The position numbers and the translations under genes are program-made. Positions 27,320-34,026 of a stretch of 40,312 nt of DNA are shown piece after piece; position 1 is the stretch's first letter; every line of letters starts with the position of its first letter. The notes beneath the pieces are model-generated. The model worked only from the letters and a program-made list of their open reading frames with translations, had not been told where the DNA came from and made no database searches. The stretch comes from Pseudonocardiales bacterium (GTDB lineage: Bacteria > Actinomycetota > Actinomycetes > Mycobacteriales > Pseudonocardiaceae), in assembly GCA_003244245.1 (NCBI GenBank), contig QHBY01000391.1:1-40312 (forward strand), read 5' to 3'.

Positions 27320-27667
27320 TCAGCCCAGCAGGGCGGTGAGGACGAACGTCGCTGCCTGCCACACCGTGACCGCCACGCCGAGCAGGATGAGTCCCACCAC
27401 CAAGACGGCCGCTAACCGCCGAGGACCCTCCGCACGGTTGACTGACTCCGCGAAGTCGCTGACTCCGGACAGGTAGCCCTCCACGGTGAACCCGGACCTC
27501 AGCCGGTGGGCACGGTCCAGGTGCTCGGAAAAGGCCCGCACCTCTGGATCGTTGCGGTCCAGCCCGATCAGGTCATCGTCGAGTCGACGTCGCTCCTGCG
27601 CACCCGGCTGCCGACTGGCTCCATACTCGCCGCCCGGCCAGTCGGGTTGGGATTCGCTGCGCACCAC
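27320..27667 (-). CDS. Small tail-anchored membrane protein, unknown
   Basis: I do not recognise a family. The 115-residue product has an acidic, soluble N-terminal region with the repeat-like RRRLDDDLIGLDRNDPEVR and an amphipathic stretch (FSEHLDRAHRL). One membrane segment at about residues 83-111 (LAAVLVVGLILLGVAVTVW) is followed by almost no tail, so the protein should be anchored by its C-terminus. The start is GTG 27667 or the next codon, GTG 27664. It diverges from the LigD-type polymerase gene with 37 bases between starts and follows msrB upstream by 20 bases on the same strand. Confidence 0.6.
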   Translation of the reverse strand: MVRSESQPDWPGGEYGASRQPGAQERRRLDDDLIGLDRNDPEVRAFSEHLDRAHRLRSGFTVEGYLSGVSDFAESVNRAEGPRRLAAVLVVGLILLGVAVTVWQAATFVLTALLG

Positions 27668-27704
27668 GGCCCCACGGTAGCCGTTATGCGGTAGCTTTCC
27701 GATC

Positions 27705-28754
27705 GTGGCTCGCGGTGACGCGCTGGAACTCACGGTGCCCGGTCCGGGAGGCGAGCGCATTGTGCGGGTCTCCAACCCGGACAAGGTGTACTTCCCTGAG
27801 CGTGGCATCACCAAGCGGCAGATCGTGGAGTACTACCTCGCTGTGTCCGAGCCATTGCTGAGCGTGCTCGCGCAGCGCCCGGTCACGCTCAAGCGCTTCG
27901 TCGATGGCGTCACCGGGGAAGCCTTCTACGCCAAACGGGTGCCCCGGGGTGCCCCGGCCTGGGTGGATTCGGTGGAGATCACCTTCCCGTCCGGACGAAC
28001 CGCCAGTGAGGTCTGTCCCACCGAGCCTGCCGTGCTCGCCTGGGCGGCGAACCTGGGCACCTTCGACTTCCATCCGTGGCCGGTGCGCCGTCCACGAGTG
28101 GATCATCCCGACGAGCTGCGCGTCGACCTCGACCCGCAGCTGGGGACCGACTTCACCGACGCCGCTGTGGTGGCCGAGGTGCTGCGCGAGGTGCTGGCTG
28201 AGGCAGGACTGGTCGGTTACCCCAAGACCTCCGGCGGCCGGGGGATTCACGTTGCGGTGCGGATTCGCGCACAGTGGTCGTTCGTGCAGGTCCGCCGGGC
28301 GGTGATTGCACTGGCGCGGGAGGTGGCGCGGCGGATTCCGCAACAGGCCACCGTGTCGTGGTGGAAAGAAGAACGCGGCCAGCGGGTGTTCCTCGACTTC
28401 AACCAGGCAGCGCGCGACCGCACGATCGCCTCGGCCTGGTCGGTGCGCGGCACCCCGCGCGCTACCGTCTCGATGCCGGTGCACTGGGACGACCTGATGG
28501 ATGTGCACCCGGACGATTTCGACGTGCTCACGGTGCCCGCGCTGCTCGTGCAGCGGGGCGACCCGCATGCCGGGCTGGACGGTGAGTCGTTCGGCTTGGA
28601 GCCGCTGCTGGAGTGGGCCTTGCGCGATGAGCGTGACCACGGCCTGGGTGATCTGCCCTACCCGCCCGAATACCCCAAAATGCCCGGCGAGCCCCTGAGG
28701 GTCCAGCCGAGCCGCGCAAAGCGTCCTAGCAGCAGCGAAGACCCGTCCAGCTAG
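27705..28754 (+). CDS. LigD-type DNA polymerase/primase (non-homologous end-joining family)
   Basis: This is a stand-alone polymerase domain of the bacterial NHEJ primase-polymerase family (like Rv3730c or PolDom). By family it fills gaps at DNA ends, preferring ribonucleotides, and works with Ku and LigD. The catalytic aspartates are in ELRVDLDPQ (about 140-147). The nucleotide and 5'-phosphate pockets are marked by TSGGRGIHV and GQRVFLDFNQAARD. The N-terminal NPDKVYFPERGITK opening is typical. Only the polymerase domain is present, with 349 residues and no ligase or nuclease domain. No ku gene is visible. GTG 27705 is the start. Confidence 0.9.
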   Translation: MARGDALELTVPGPGGERIVRVSNPDKVYFPERGITKRQIVEYYLAVSEPLLSVLAQRPVTLKRFVDGVTGEAFYAKRVPRGAPAWVDSVEITFPSGRTASEVCPTEPAVLAWAANLGTFDFHPWPVRRPRVDHPDELRVDLDPQLGTDFTDAAVVAEVLREVLAEAGLVGYPKTSGGRGIHVAVRIRAQWSFVQVRRAVIALAREVARRIPQQATVSWWKEERGQRVFLDFNQAARDRTIASAWSVRGTPRATVSMPVHWDDLMDVHPDDFDVLTVPALLVQRGDPHAGLDGESFGLEPLLEWALRDERDHGLGDLPYPPEYPKMPGEPLRVQPSRAKRPSSSEDPSS

Positions 28755-29031
28755 CGAGCCGGGTCTGTCACCGCACGTACCCCGGCATCGCCCTTCGGCT
28801 CCGAACTCCTCGAAGCTGATGTAGCGGGTCACCGTGGTGACCCGGGTCAAGCCCTCTTCATCCCGGCATGTGAATCGTATTAGCGATCTGATTTTGATCT
28901 TGCGATGGCTAAAGGCGTTTACTCGGATCTCGGTGGTCTTCGAGTCGGTCGGCAGCTCTCCAGCAGCCAGGTCCGGGTATCGACGTTGTTGTCGATGCCG
29001 ACCGCGGATCACAGGTGTCATACAAATCCAA
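28755..29031. other. Convergent intergenic region, locally AT-richer, possible gene remnant
   Basis: The polymerase gene (plus) and the hydrolase gene (minus) converge on this 277-base stretch. About 28870-28935 and 29015-29035 are clearly AT-richer than the surroundings. The minus strand stays open here and reads like a protein around KIRSLIRFTCRDEEG and VTRYISFEEFG, but there is no ribosome binding site or complete domain. A terminator-like inverted repeat is at 28826-28843. I can support a remnant or very divergent small gene only weakly. Confidence 0.35.
28826..28843. terminator. Inverted repeat between convergent genes
   Basis: GGGTCAC and GTGACCC are separated by CGTG, giving a 7-bp hairpin with a 4-base loop. 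It is 71 bases after the polymerase stop. No T-run follows on either strand, so it would be a weak or Rho-assisted terminator, or an operator. Confidence 0.35.
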
Positions 29032-30588
29032 TTACGGCGGGCACAGCGTGCCTTGCCGCGGTACTGAGGCATCCGTGAGGAAGCGGGTGACCAGGTCGAC
29101 GACGCAGGGGCTACGAGGTAGCGCGCCGTGTGCCTGGCCCTGCCAGGTCACCAGCGTCGCGGACGGCATGGACTGTACGGTGCGCCTGGCGCCTTCGACT
29201 GGGGTCAACGGGTCCCCGGCGGTGGCCACCACCAGCACTGGCGGCAGCGCCCGGTCCTCCGACACAGGCGGCGGCGAGGGCACCGGCCACGCGCTACACA
29301 GCAGCAGCCGCGCCGCGAACAGCGGTCCGAACAGCGCCGAACGCTGCTGCCACTGGCTTGCCAGCTGCTGGGCGCGCTCGGGGGGCACCCTGGTAGGAGT
29401 GTCATTGCAGTGCGTTGCCAACGCAGGGTCGAAGCGTGCGGGCAGTCCGCGGTCGGTGCTCAGTATCGGCGTCACGACGGCGGCCAGCTCGACCCCGTCC
29501 CCGTCGCGGGCGGCTGCCAGTGCATGGGACAGCTGCGGCCAGCGCTCCGGGTCACCGACCGTCTCGAGCACAGCCTGGTAGGCGATGCCCGCGGTGATCA
29601 GTTGCGAGCCGACGTGTAGTGGAGTCTGACGCAGCGCCTTGGCCAAGGCCAGTAGGGCGCCGCGAGGTTCGCCCCCCAGCGGACAACCTCGGGCCACGCA
29701 GTCGGCGGCGAACGCGGTGTAGCCGGCGTCCGCGGCGACCAGCGTGGTCTCCGCGGCGGCCACGTCGTCGGCGGTGGGATCAACGGCGCCGTCGAGCACC
29801 ACCCGTCCCACCGAGGCGGGGTATCGGCGCAGGAACTCGGTGACCGCCCGGGACGCCTCACCGTGCGAGATCACGTTGAGCACCGGCGCGTTGAGGGAGA
29901 CCCGCAGCTGCTCGAGGTCGTCGGCTGTGCCGGTGGAGTTGATCGTGGTGAGCACTTCACCGAGATCCTGCACACAGGTCTCGATGGCGACGCGGGTGAT
30001 GTCGAGCAGCGAATCCAGCTGTCCGGCCTGGCCCGGGTCGGGATCGATGCCGACAATCTGATTCCGCGTGGTTTTCGGTATGCAATCCAGCGGTTCACTC
30101 GGGCCGGTGCCACGGCGGGCCATCCCGATCAGGGTGAAACGGTCCAGGAGGGCGGGGGAAAGTTGCTGCGCCAGTCGAGCTGCCCGGACCGTTCCGGGCT
30201 CCCCGTACGCCTCGCCGATCACGACGAGAGGGGCCGGTCCGTCGCCCACTCTGGTGAGGTCCAGATGAAGAGAGTTCCCGAATACTGGTCTGGCAACCGT
30301 GGCGTCGACCCGAAGTTCGCTGCACTCCACTCGTCGTGGGCTGGGCATGCCGAGCGCACTGCTGATCGCGTCGGTGCACTCTCGCCAGGGCAGCGAATTG
30401 CGGTAGTAGTCGCCGGCCGGTGGCAGCGGCGGGCTACCAGGGAAAGCCGGCTGGAAACGTTGCGGAGGCAGGTTGGCGTCGCGCACCGCCACTGCGGGCC
30501 GATCCGAGGGTCCCGCGGTGCATCCGCCCACCAGCACCGCCATCAGCATCATGGGCACCCCCAGACACCGCAGTATCCGGTGGCGCAC
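29032..30588 (-). CDS. Secreted lipoprotein alpha/beta hydrolase (tripeptidyl aminopeptidase-like)
   Basis: A signal peptide ends in the lipobox LVGGC, making C23 the predicted lipidated residue (numbering from GTG 30588). The rest is an alpha/beta hydrolase of the SlpD/Rv2672 peptidase type. A possible triad is S240 in NVISHGEAS, Asp in ATAGDPLTPVEG and His in WQGQAHGAL. Several signatures are eroded: the elbow has Val where the first Gly of GxSxG is expected, the oxyanion GGPG reads AYGEPG, and the usual DPRG reads ARRG. Activity is therefore uncertain. AGGAGAG lies just before GTG 30588, favouring that start over ATG 30603. The order msrB, small genes and hydrolase follows the M. tuberculosis neighbourhood. 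Confidence 0.83.
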   Translation of the reverse strand: MRHRILRCLGVPMMLMAVLVGGCTAGPSDRPAVAVRDANLPPQRFQPAFPGSPPLPPAGDYYRNSLPWRECTDAISSALGMPSPRRVECSELRVDATVARPVFGNSLHLDLTRVGDGPAPLVVIGEAYGEPGTVRAARLAQQLSPALLDRFTLIGMARRGTGPSEPLDCIPKTTRNQIVGIDPDPGQAGQLDSLLDITRVAIETCVQDLGEVLTTINSTGTADDLEQLRVSLNAPVLNVISHGEASRAVTEFLRRYPASVGRVVLDGAVDPTADDVAAAETTLVAADAGYTAFAADCVARGCPLGGEPRGALLALAKALRQTPLHVGSQLITAGIAYQAVLETVGDPERWPQLSHALAAARDGDGVELAAVVTPILSTDRGLPARFDPALATHCNDTPTRVPPERAQQLASQWQQRSALFGPLFAARLLLCSAWPVPSPPPVSEDRALPPVLVVATAGDPLTPVEGARRTVQSMPSATLVTWQGQAHGALPRSPCVVDLVTRFLTDASVPRQGTLCPP

Positions 30589-30724
30589 AGACTCTCCTCG
30601 CATCCAGGTCGGCGGTGGCCTGGCGATGCTGACACCCTCCCGGTGAGCCTGCCGTGAACATGATCCCTACCGGCCACGATCCGGCTCCGAATGGTGCGCC
30701 GAATCGCGGCTGGCAGGTCGGCGG

Positions 30725-31720
30725 TCAGCTCGGAGCGCGGGGCGAGCGCCGGTCCTCGGCGCCGGCGTTGAGCAGGTACACCGTCCCACCCTGGGCACTG
30801 CGCTGGATCGGTACCGGGGATGCGGGAATCTCGGCATGCTCTACAGCGTTCCGGTCCTCCGGAACACGGTCTACCGCGGTCCTGCCGACGTGCGCGAGCG
30901 CCTCGGTCAAGACCTGGTAGGTCGCGGCCAACGACGCGGTTAGGTCGGTACGCAACGACTCGAGCGCGGTCATGTCTGTGGCAACCTGGGCCCGCAGCTC
31001 GCGCAACGCCGACTCGTCGCGTTCAACCGCGCACGCCCGGGTCAACAGCTGCTCGCCAACCATCTGGTGAATGAGGTGTAGACGGGTGAGGCTGCGCAGC
31101 TCGCTGTCCCGGATCCCGGCGCTCGCCGCGGCCTCACGTTTCGCGATCGCCTGCGCCGCGTCCTGCTCGGCGGCCTCACGGCGCGCAGCGGAGTCCGCCT
31201 CCAGCTGATCGCACTGCCGTCTCGCATGCTCGAGCAGCGACTTGGTCTCGCGGCTGGCATGTGCTCGCAGGCTCGTGATCTGCTCATCCGCGCTCGCTCT
31301 CAGCTCGGCGAGCTCCTTGTCGGCGTGAGCCCTTCTGGCGACGATCTCTGCCTCGGCAGTGGCCTTGAGCTCGGCCGCCTCCTCCTCGGCCAGCCGCAAG
31401 ATGCGCTGGATTCGGGCGCTGCCCTCGGCCATCGGGCTAGCCAGGACGCGCTCAACCCGCGAACTTGCCTCGTGCGCCTCCCGGCGTAGATATTCCAGCA
31501 GCTCGCTCTGCAACCGGAGATGATTCATCACCTTGCTGAGCTCGGCGACCTGGGTCAGAGCCGCATCGCGATCGGCGGCGACCACCGCGATGCGGCCATC
31601 GAGGGATTCGAGGTGCTCCAGGACCTGTCTTCGGTTGAAGCCGCGCAGAGCCGTCTCGAACGGCTCGTGCAGGGGGACCAAGTCATCGCTATCCCGTGAT
31701 CCGCGCACAGGCGCGATCAT
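30725..31720 (-). CDS. DivIVA-like coiled-coil protein
   Basis: This 331-residue cytosolic protein starts with a short DivIVA-like N-terminal motif (FETALRGFNRRQVLEHLESL). A very long Ala/Glu/Arg-rich coiled coil follows (about residues 50-270, for example ILRLAEEEAAELKATAEAE). The C-terminal ~50 residues are disordered, ending in LLNAGAEDRRSPR. DivIVA/Wag31 proteins sense membrane curvature and organise polar growth or septation in actinobacteria. This one is a paralogue, not the main Wag31, since the membrane-binding loop is not conserved. The start ATG 31720 has a good N-terminal match. It is the last chromosomal gene before the tRNA fragment and is separated from the hydrolase by 136 bases. 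Confidence 0.75.
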   Translation of the reverse strand: MIAPVRGSRDSDDLVPLHEPFETALRGFNRRQVLEHLESLDGRIAVVAADRDAALTQVAELSKVMNHLRLQSELLEYLRREAHEASSRVERVLASPMAEGSARIQRILRLAEEEAAELKATAEAEIVARRAHADKELAELRASADEQITSLRAHASRETKSLLEHARRQCDQLEADSAARREAAEQDAAQAIAKREAAASAGIRDSELRSLTRLHLIHQMVGEQLLTRACAVERDESALRELRAQVATDMTALESLRTDLTASLAATYQVLTEALAHVGRTAVDRVPEDRNAVEHAEIPASPVPIQRSAQGGTVYLLNAGAEDRRSPRAPS

Positions 31721-31817
31721 ACGGGGCGAACGGGCACGAACAAACCACTATTTCTCGGCCTGCCCGCGGACCTCCGCTCACGGTCGGCGTCGGAAATTCC
31801 GCGTCGTAGTGGAGCGG

Positions 31818-31862
31818 TGGTGGGCGATACTGGGATTGAACCAGTGGCCTCTACCGTGTCAA
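31818..31862 (-). pseudogene. 3' half of tRNA-Val(GAC), probable attachment site
   Basis: Read on the minus strand this is, in order: anticodon loop TTGACAC (anticodon GAC, Val), anticodon-stem 3' side GGTAG, variable AGGCC, a perfect T-arm ACTGG-TTCAATC-CCAGT, acceptor 3' side ATCGCCC, discriminator A and an encoded CCA. The 5' side of the anticodon stem (CGGCG) does not pair with GGTAG. No GGGCGAT acceptor strand or D-arm follows upstream, so the gene is a fragment starting exactly in the anticodon loop. That is the usual footprint of tyrosine-integrase insertion into a tRNA. With the tRNA on the minus strand, the element should lie to the right (31863 onward). Confidence 0.85.
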
Positions 31863-31968
31863 CGCCGATTCGCCTTGTTGATCGCGGCTGCGGGGTACCG
31901 CATAGGTCTTCTGACCGGGGAGGACGTGCTCGGCGGTCTGTTGCTCTCGTGACCCGAGCTACAGCGTC

Positions 31969-31989
31969 TGCTGACTTCTTGCTGACTTC
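31969..31989 (+). repeat. Two direct repeats TGCTGACTTC, one helical turn apart
   Basis: TGCTGACTTC occurs at 31969-31978 and 31980-31989, an 11-base period, about 105 bases inside the tRNA fragment. Arm-type sites bound by tyrosine integrases near att sites have this spacing and size. That role is inferred from position only. Confidence 0.5.
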
Positions 31990-32236
31990 ACCGTGTCGAG
32001 CTGGGCGTCGGGTCCTGCTGGCCAGTGTTAGTCGGCGCCGTTGACAAGGCTGGGTCCGATGGTCGGACTGGTCGTAGGCGGGCGGTGTGGACCAGGCGCG
32101 GGACCTGGCTTCGCTCTGAATAAGCAAGTGAGATCAGGAGGCGCACCCGCCCCCTGATGAGGCGGCCGAGGGCGGGTGTTGGAGCACCTGCCCTCGGCCT
32201 TGATCCCCAAACCCTGGAATGGAGGGTGGAGACCCA

Positions 32237-32800
32237 ATGACGAACCCTATGCAGTTCGATCCTGACCGCCTGCGGGTGGCTCTGGATAACGGTGAGGTGG
32301 TGGAGTTGGACGGTGGCACGCTCGTGCTCGGCGGTGAGGAGTCGCCGTCGGTGGTGCTGCGGTTGGCGCCGTGGCGTGCTCGGTCGGTGGCGCGGGTGTT
32401 GGAGGAGTGGTCGGCGGTTTCTCGGGTGTTTCACCGGGCACCTCGGCCGATCCTCACGGAGCAGGAGCTGTCCCGCACCTTGGACCTTTCCGCGTCCGTA
32501 CTCGGTGACCCCGAACCAACCATGCCCCTGCCGCGGGGTGATCGTACTGTGCCGAGTCGTCAGCGGCTGGATGCGGTGGCGGTGCTGGCGGAGCGGGAGT
32601 CTCGGCTTTCGGCGCTGCAACGTCTGGCTCTGGTGGATGCGGCGGCTTCGTGGTTGTCCGAGCCCAACGGCGGAGATCAACTGGCGCATGCGCTGTTGGG
32701 CGCAGCATGCACGGACGAGGTCACCACTGAGCACGTCTACCTGGCGTTGATCACCCCACCCGTCGAATCAGAGGATCATTCGGAGGGCATTTCCTCGTAG
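32237..32800 (+). CDS. Hypothetical island protein
   Basis: I do not recognise this 187-residue protein. It is soluble, without membrane segment or signal peptide. An N-terminal part with repeated beta-like strands (VVELDGGTLVLGGEE) is followed by helical segments (RARSVARVLEEWSAVSRVF and LSALQRLALVDAAASWL) and an acidic tail. Nothing identifies a nuclease, DNA-binding or toxin motif. ATG 32237 is chosen over ATG 32219 because GGAGGG lies ten bases before it. It is the only plus-strand gene in the visible island and converges on the CRISPR operon with 438 bases between the stops. Confidence 0.7.
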   Translation: MTNPMQFDPDRLRVALDNGEVVELDGGTLVLGGEESPSVVLRLAPWRARSVARVLEEWSAVSRVFHRAPRPILTEQELSRTLDLSASVLGDPEPTMPLPRGDRTVPSRQRLDAVAVLAERESRLSALQRLALVDAAASWLSEPNGGDQLAHALLGAACTDEVTTEHVYLALITPPVESEDHSEGISS

Positions 32801-32960
32801 TGGCCGCTTCTCATGGGTGAGCGTCGCCGGTCAAGGCTCACGCGCAGCGTGATCCCGTCAGGGACGCGGCAGCGGCCTTTACCGGTGACGGTCACCCAGG
32901 AGACAATCAGCGGCGGAGAGGACAGGCCTGAACACCAGCTCGGCGCGTGCACACGACAGT

Positions 32961-33000
32961 CCGGCGACCGGTGAGAACTTTTTCGTTCTCGGGTCGCCGG
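32961..33000. terminator. Interrupted 40-base hairpin (9 + 6 bp)
   Basis: CCGGCGACC (32961-32969) pairs with GGTCGCCGG (32992-33000). Inside it, GAGAAC (32973-32978) pairs with GTTCTC (32985-32990) across a TTTTTC loop. The structure is stable on either strand. As a plus-strand terminator for the orphan gene it lacks a long T-run. Confidence 0.5.
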
Positions 33001-33019
33001 GCTTTCTGCTGTGCGCCGC

Positions 33020-33067
33020 CGCCGGGCCGGCCGCCCGCAGCGGAGCGAGGACCGGACCGGCCCGGCG
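33020..33067. other. 11-bp perfect stem with 26-base loop
   Basis: CGCCGGGCCGG (33020-33030) is the exact reverse complement of CCGGCCCGGCG (33057-33067). It is followed immediately by a second hairpin, GCGGCC-GAA-GGCCGC (33078-33092). Together with the upstream hairpin this makes a cluster of three structures within 132 bases. Confidence 0.5.
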
Positions 33068-33238
33068 ACCAGCGGCGGCGGCCGAAGGCCGCACTTGACC
33101 CGAGAAAGGAAACTCCTCACAGCCATCGGCGTCGACGGCGTCGACGGGGATGCGTCGCCGGGACGGCCCGAAATTGGCGGCGTCGGCGAGTATTGGGTGT
33201 CATTCTTGCAGGAGCACGTTCGACTTCTGTTGCGCTGC

Positions 33239-33586
33239 TCAGCTCACAGCGAAACGAGCCAATCGTTGGCATCCGACGACGCGGTGGTGGTCGTCGCGGA
33301 TCTCCAGATCGGGAAAGACCAGATCGGGTCTCGCGACTTCGGCGGCGAGGGCACGGGACACGACGAGCAGCACGCCAGGCCGTTGCGCCGGAAGGGCTGA
33401 CACTGTCCCGTACCTTACCGAGGCGAGCGGCAGCACCGCGCCGGGCACGCGGAGCAGAATGTCGTCCACCACGTGTTGGTCCATTCGGGCCACGTGACCG
33501 GACTGCGCCAGAACGAAACGGCCGTTGTTCAGGACCACCAGGTCATGAGGCATGAGGTTGACCAGACGGGTCTCGGCTTCGGTCAT
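33239..33586 (-). CDS. Uncharacterised 115-residue protein ending the CRISPR operon
   Basis: The function is not known to me. The protein is soluble and compact. It opens with RLVNLMPHDLVVL, then a glycine-containing strand (NNGRFVLAQSGHVARM), RYGTVSALPAQRPG, LLVVSRALAAEVARPDL and VVGCQRLARF. The opening resembles short phage and bacterial proteins that begin N-L-T-P-H, with a valine-serine core and an arginine-aspartate-leucine step near the end. I recall that pattern only loosely and know no function for it. Its ATG overlaps the csx19 stop as ATGA (33583-33586), so it is made in step with the effector. It has no CARF, HEPN or recognised ring-nuclease motif. It is a good candidate accessory factor. 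Confidence 0.75.
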   Translation of the reverse strand: MTEAETRLVNLMPHDLVVLNNGRFVLAQSGHVARMDQHVVDDILLRVPGAVLPLASVRYGTVSALPAQRPGVLLVVSRALAAEVARPDLVFPDLEIRDDHHRVVGCQRLARFAVS

Positions 33587-34026
33587 GCTTGGTCCCCCGC
33601 AGCAGCGAGGAAGACCCCCGTGGTCGGCCGTCGTGGTACGAGTTGCGCGAAGCTCGCCAGCACTTCGCGGTCCCCGCGAAACTGCTCGATGCGCCGTTCA
33701 GCCGGGGCCCATGCAGTGAGTTTGACCCGGTCCACGACGATGCCATCCTCGCGAAACGCGTTGCAGTGCGCTGGCGCGGACGTCTCCGGTTCGGTGAGTA
33801 CGCCTGCGACCCAGGTCTCTCCGTCGATCCGAACCCGCCCATGGCGCCTGGTATCCCAGAACCACAGGTGCGTAGCACCGACCGGCATCGAGTCGGGCAG
33901 CGGCGTCTGGTGCATCCCTTCGAGATCGGCCCAGACGGCTGTGGCATCGGGCAGGGACGCCACCAGGTCAACCCACTCCGCGCGGGTGCGCGGGCCGCTG
34001 CCGTGAAGCGACATCTGTTCAGCCAT
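33583..34026 (-). CDS. csx19: Csx19-like protein of type III-D CRISPR (TIGR03984-like)
   Basis: This 147-residue soluble protein matches the Csx19 pattern by overall length and by the core at residues 52-77 (THLWFWDTRRHGRVRIDG then TWVAGVL). A conserved Trp/Arg-rich segment (KLTAWAPAERRIEQFRGD) follows. Csx19 marks type III-D effector operons. Its exact role is not settled. The identification rests on motif memory plus position beside Csx10 and RAMP proteins, not on a search. The ATG start 34026 overlaps the fused Cas7 gene by 8 bases and has GGGAGG upstream. ATG 34014 is a shorter option. Its stop overlaps the next start as ATGA. Confidence 0.7.
   Translation of the reverse strand: MAEQMSLHGSGPRTRAEWVDLVASLPDATAVWADLEGMHQTPLPDSMPVGATHLWFWDTRRHGRVRIDGETWVAGVLTEPETSAPAHCNAFREDGIVVDRVKLTAWAPAERRIEQFRGDREVLASFAQLVPRRPTTGVFLAAAGDQA

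Larger units (their letters stand above)
31721..32236. other. Intergenic region at the island junction
   Basis: This 516-base stretch contains a tRNA-Val 3' half (31818-31862) and a pair of direct repeats (31969-31989). The ribosome binding site GGAGGG (32221-32226) serves the orphan gene. Open frames across it are short and resemble no protein. Confidence 0.7.
32801..33238. other. Strongly structured convergent intergenic region
   Basis: This 438-base region lies between the stop of the orphan gene and the stop of the CRISPR operon. Several hairpins cluster at 32961-33092. I find no direct-repeat array of CRISPR size, no tRNA and no complete open frame worth calling. Bidirectional termination is the simplest explanation. 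Confidence 0.65.

Noticed and set aside
27705-28754. Full LigD with ligase domain
   Set aside because: Only the polymerase domain is present. No ligase lysine motif or nuclease domain and no ku gene were found.
27684-29072. 462-residue minus-strand open frame
   Set aside because: Most of it is antisense to the LigD-type polymerase. Only the first ~90 residues fall in intergenic DNA and are treated as a possible remnant.
31818-31900. Complete tRNA-Val gene
   Set aside because: The 5' acceptor strand, D-arm and anticodon-stem 5' side are missing or unpaired.
31717-32127. 136-residue minus-strand open frame over the tRNA fragment
   Set aside because: It reads through the tRNA half and shows no domain, start signal or codon pattern of a real gene.
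31721-33238. CRISPR array next to the effector operon
   Set aside because: No repeat of 25-40 bases recurs with regular spacing. Only short 10-base direct repeats and hairpins are present.
33239-33586. Known ring nuclease (Csx3, Csx16 or AcrIII-1 type)
   Set aside because: I could not match motifs of those families. The similarity is only in size and context.
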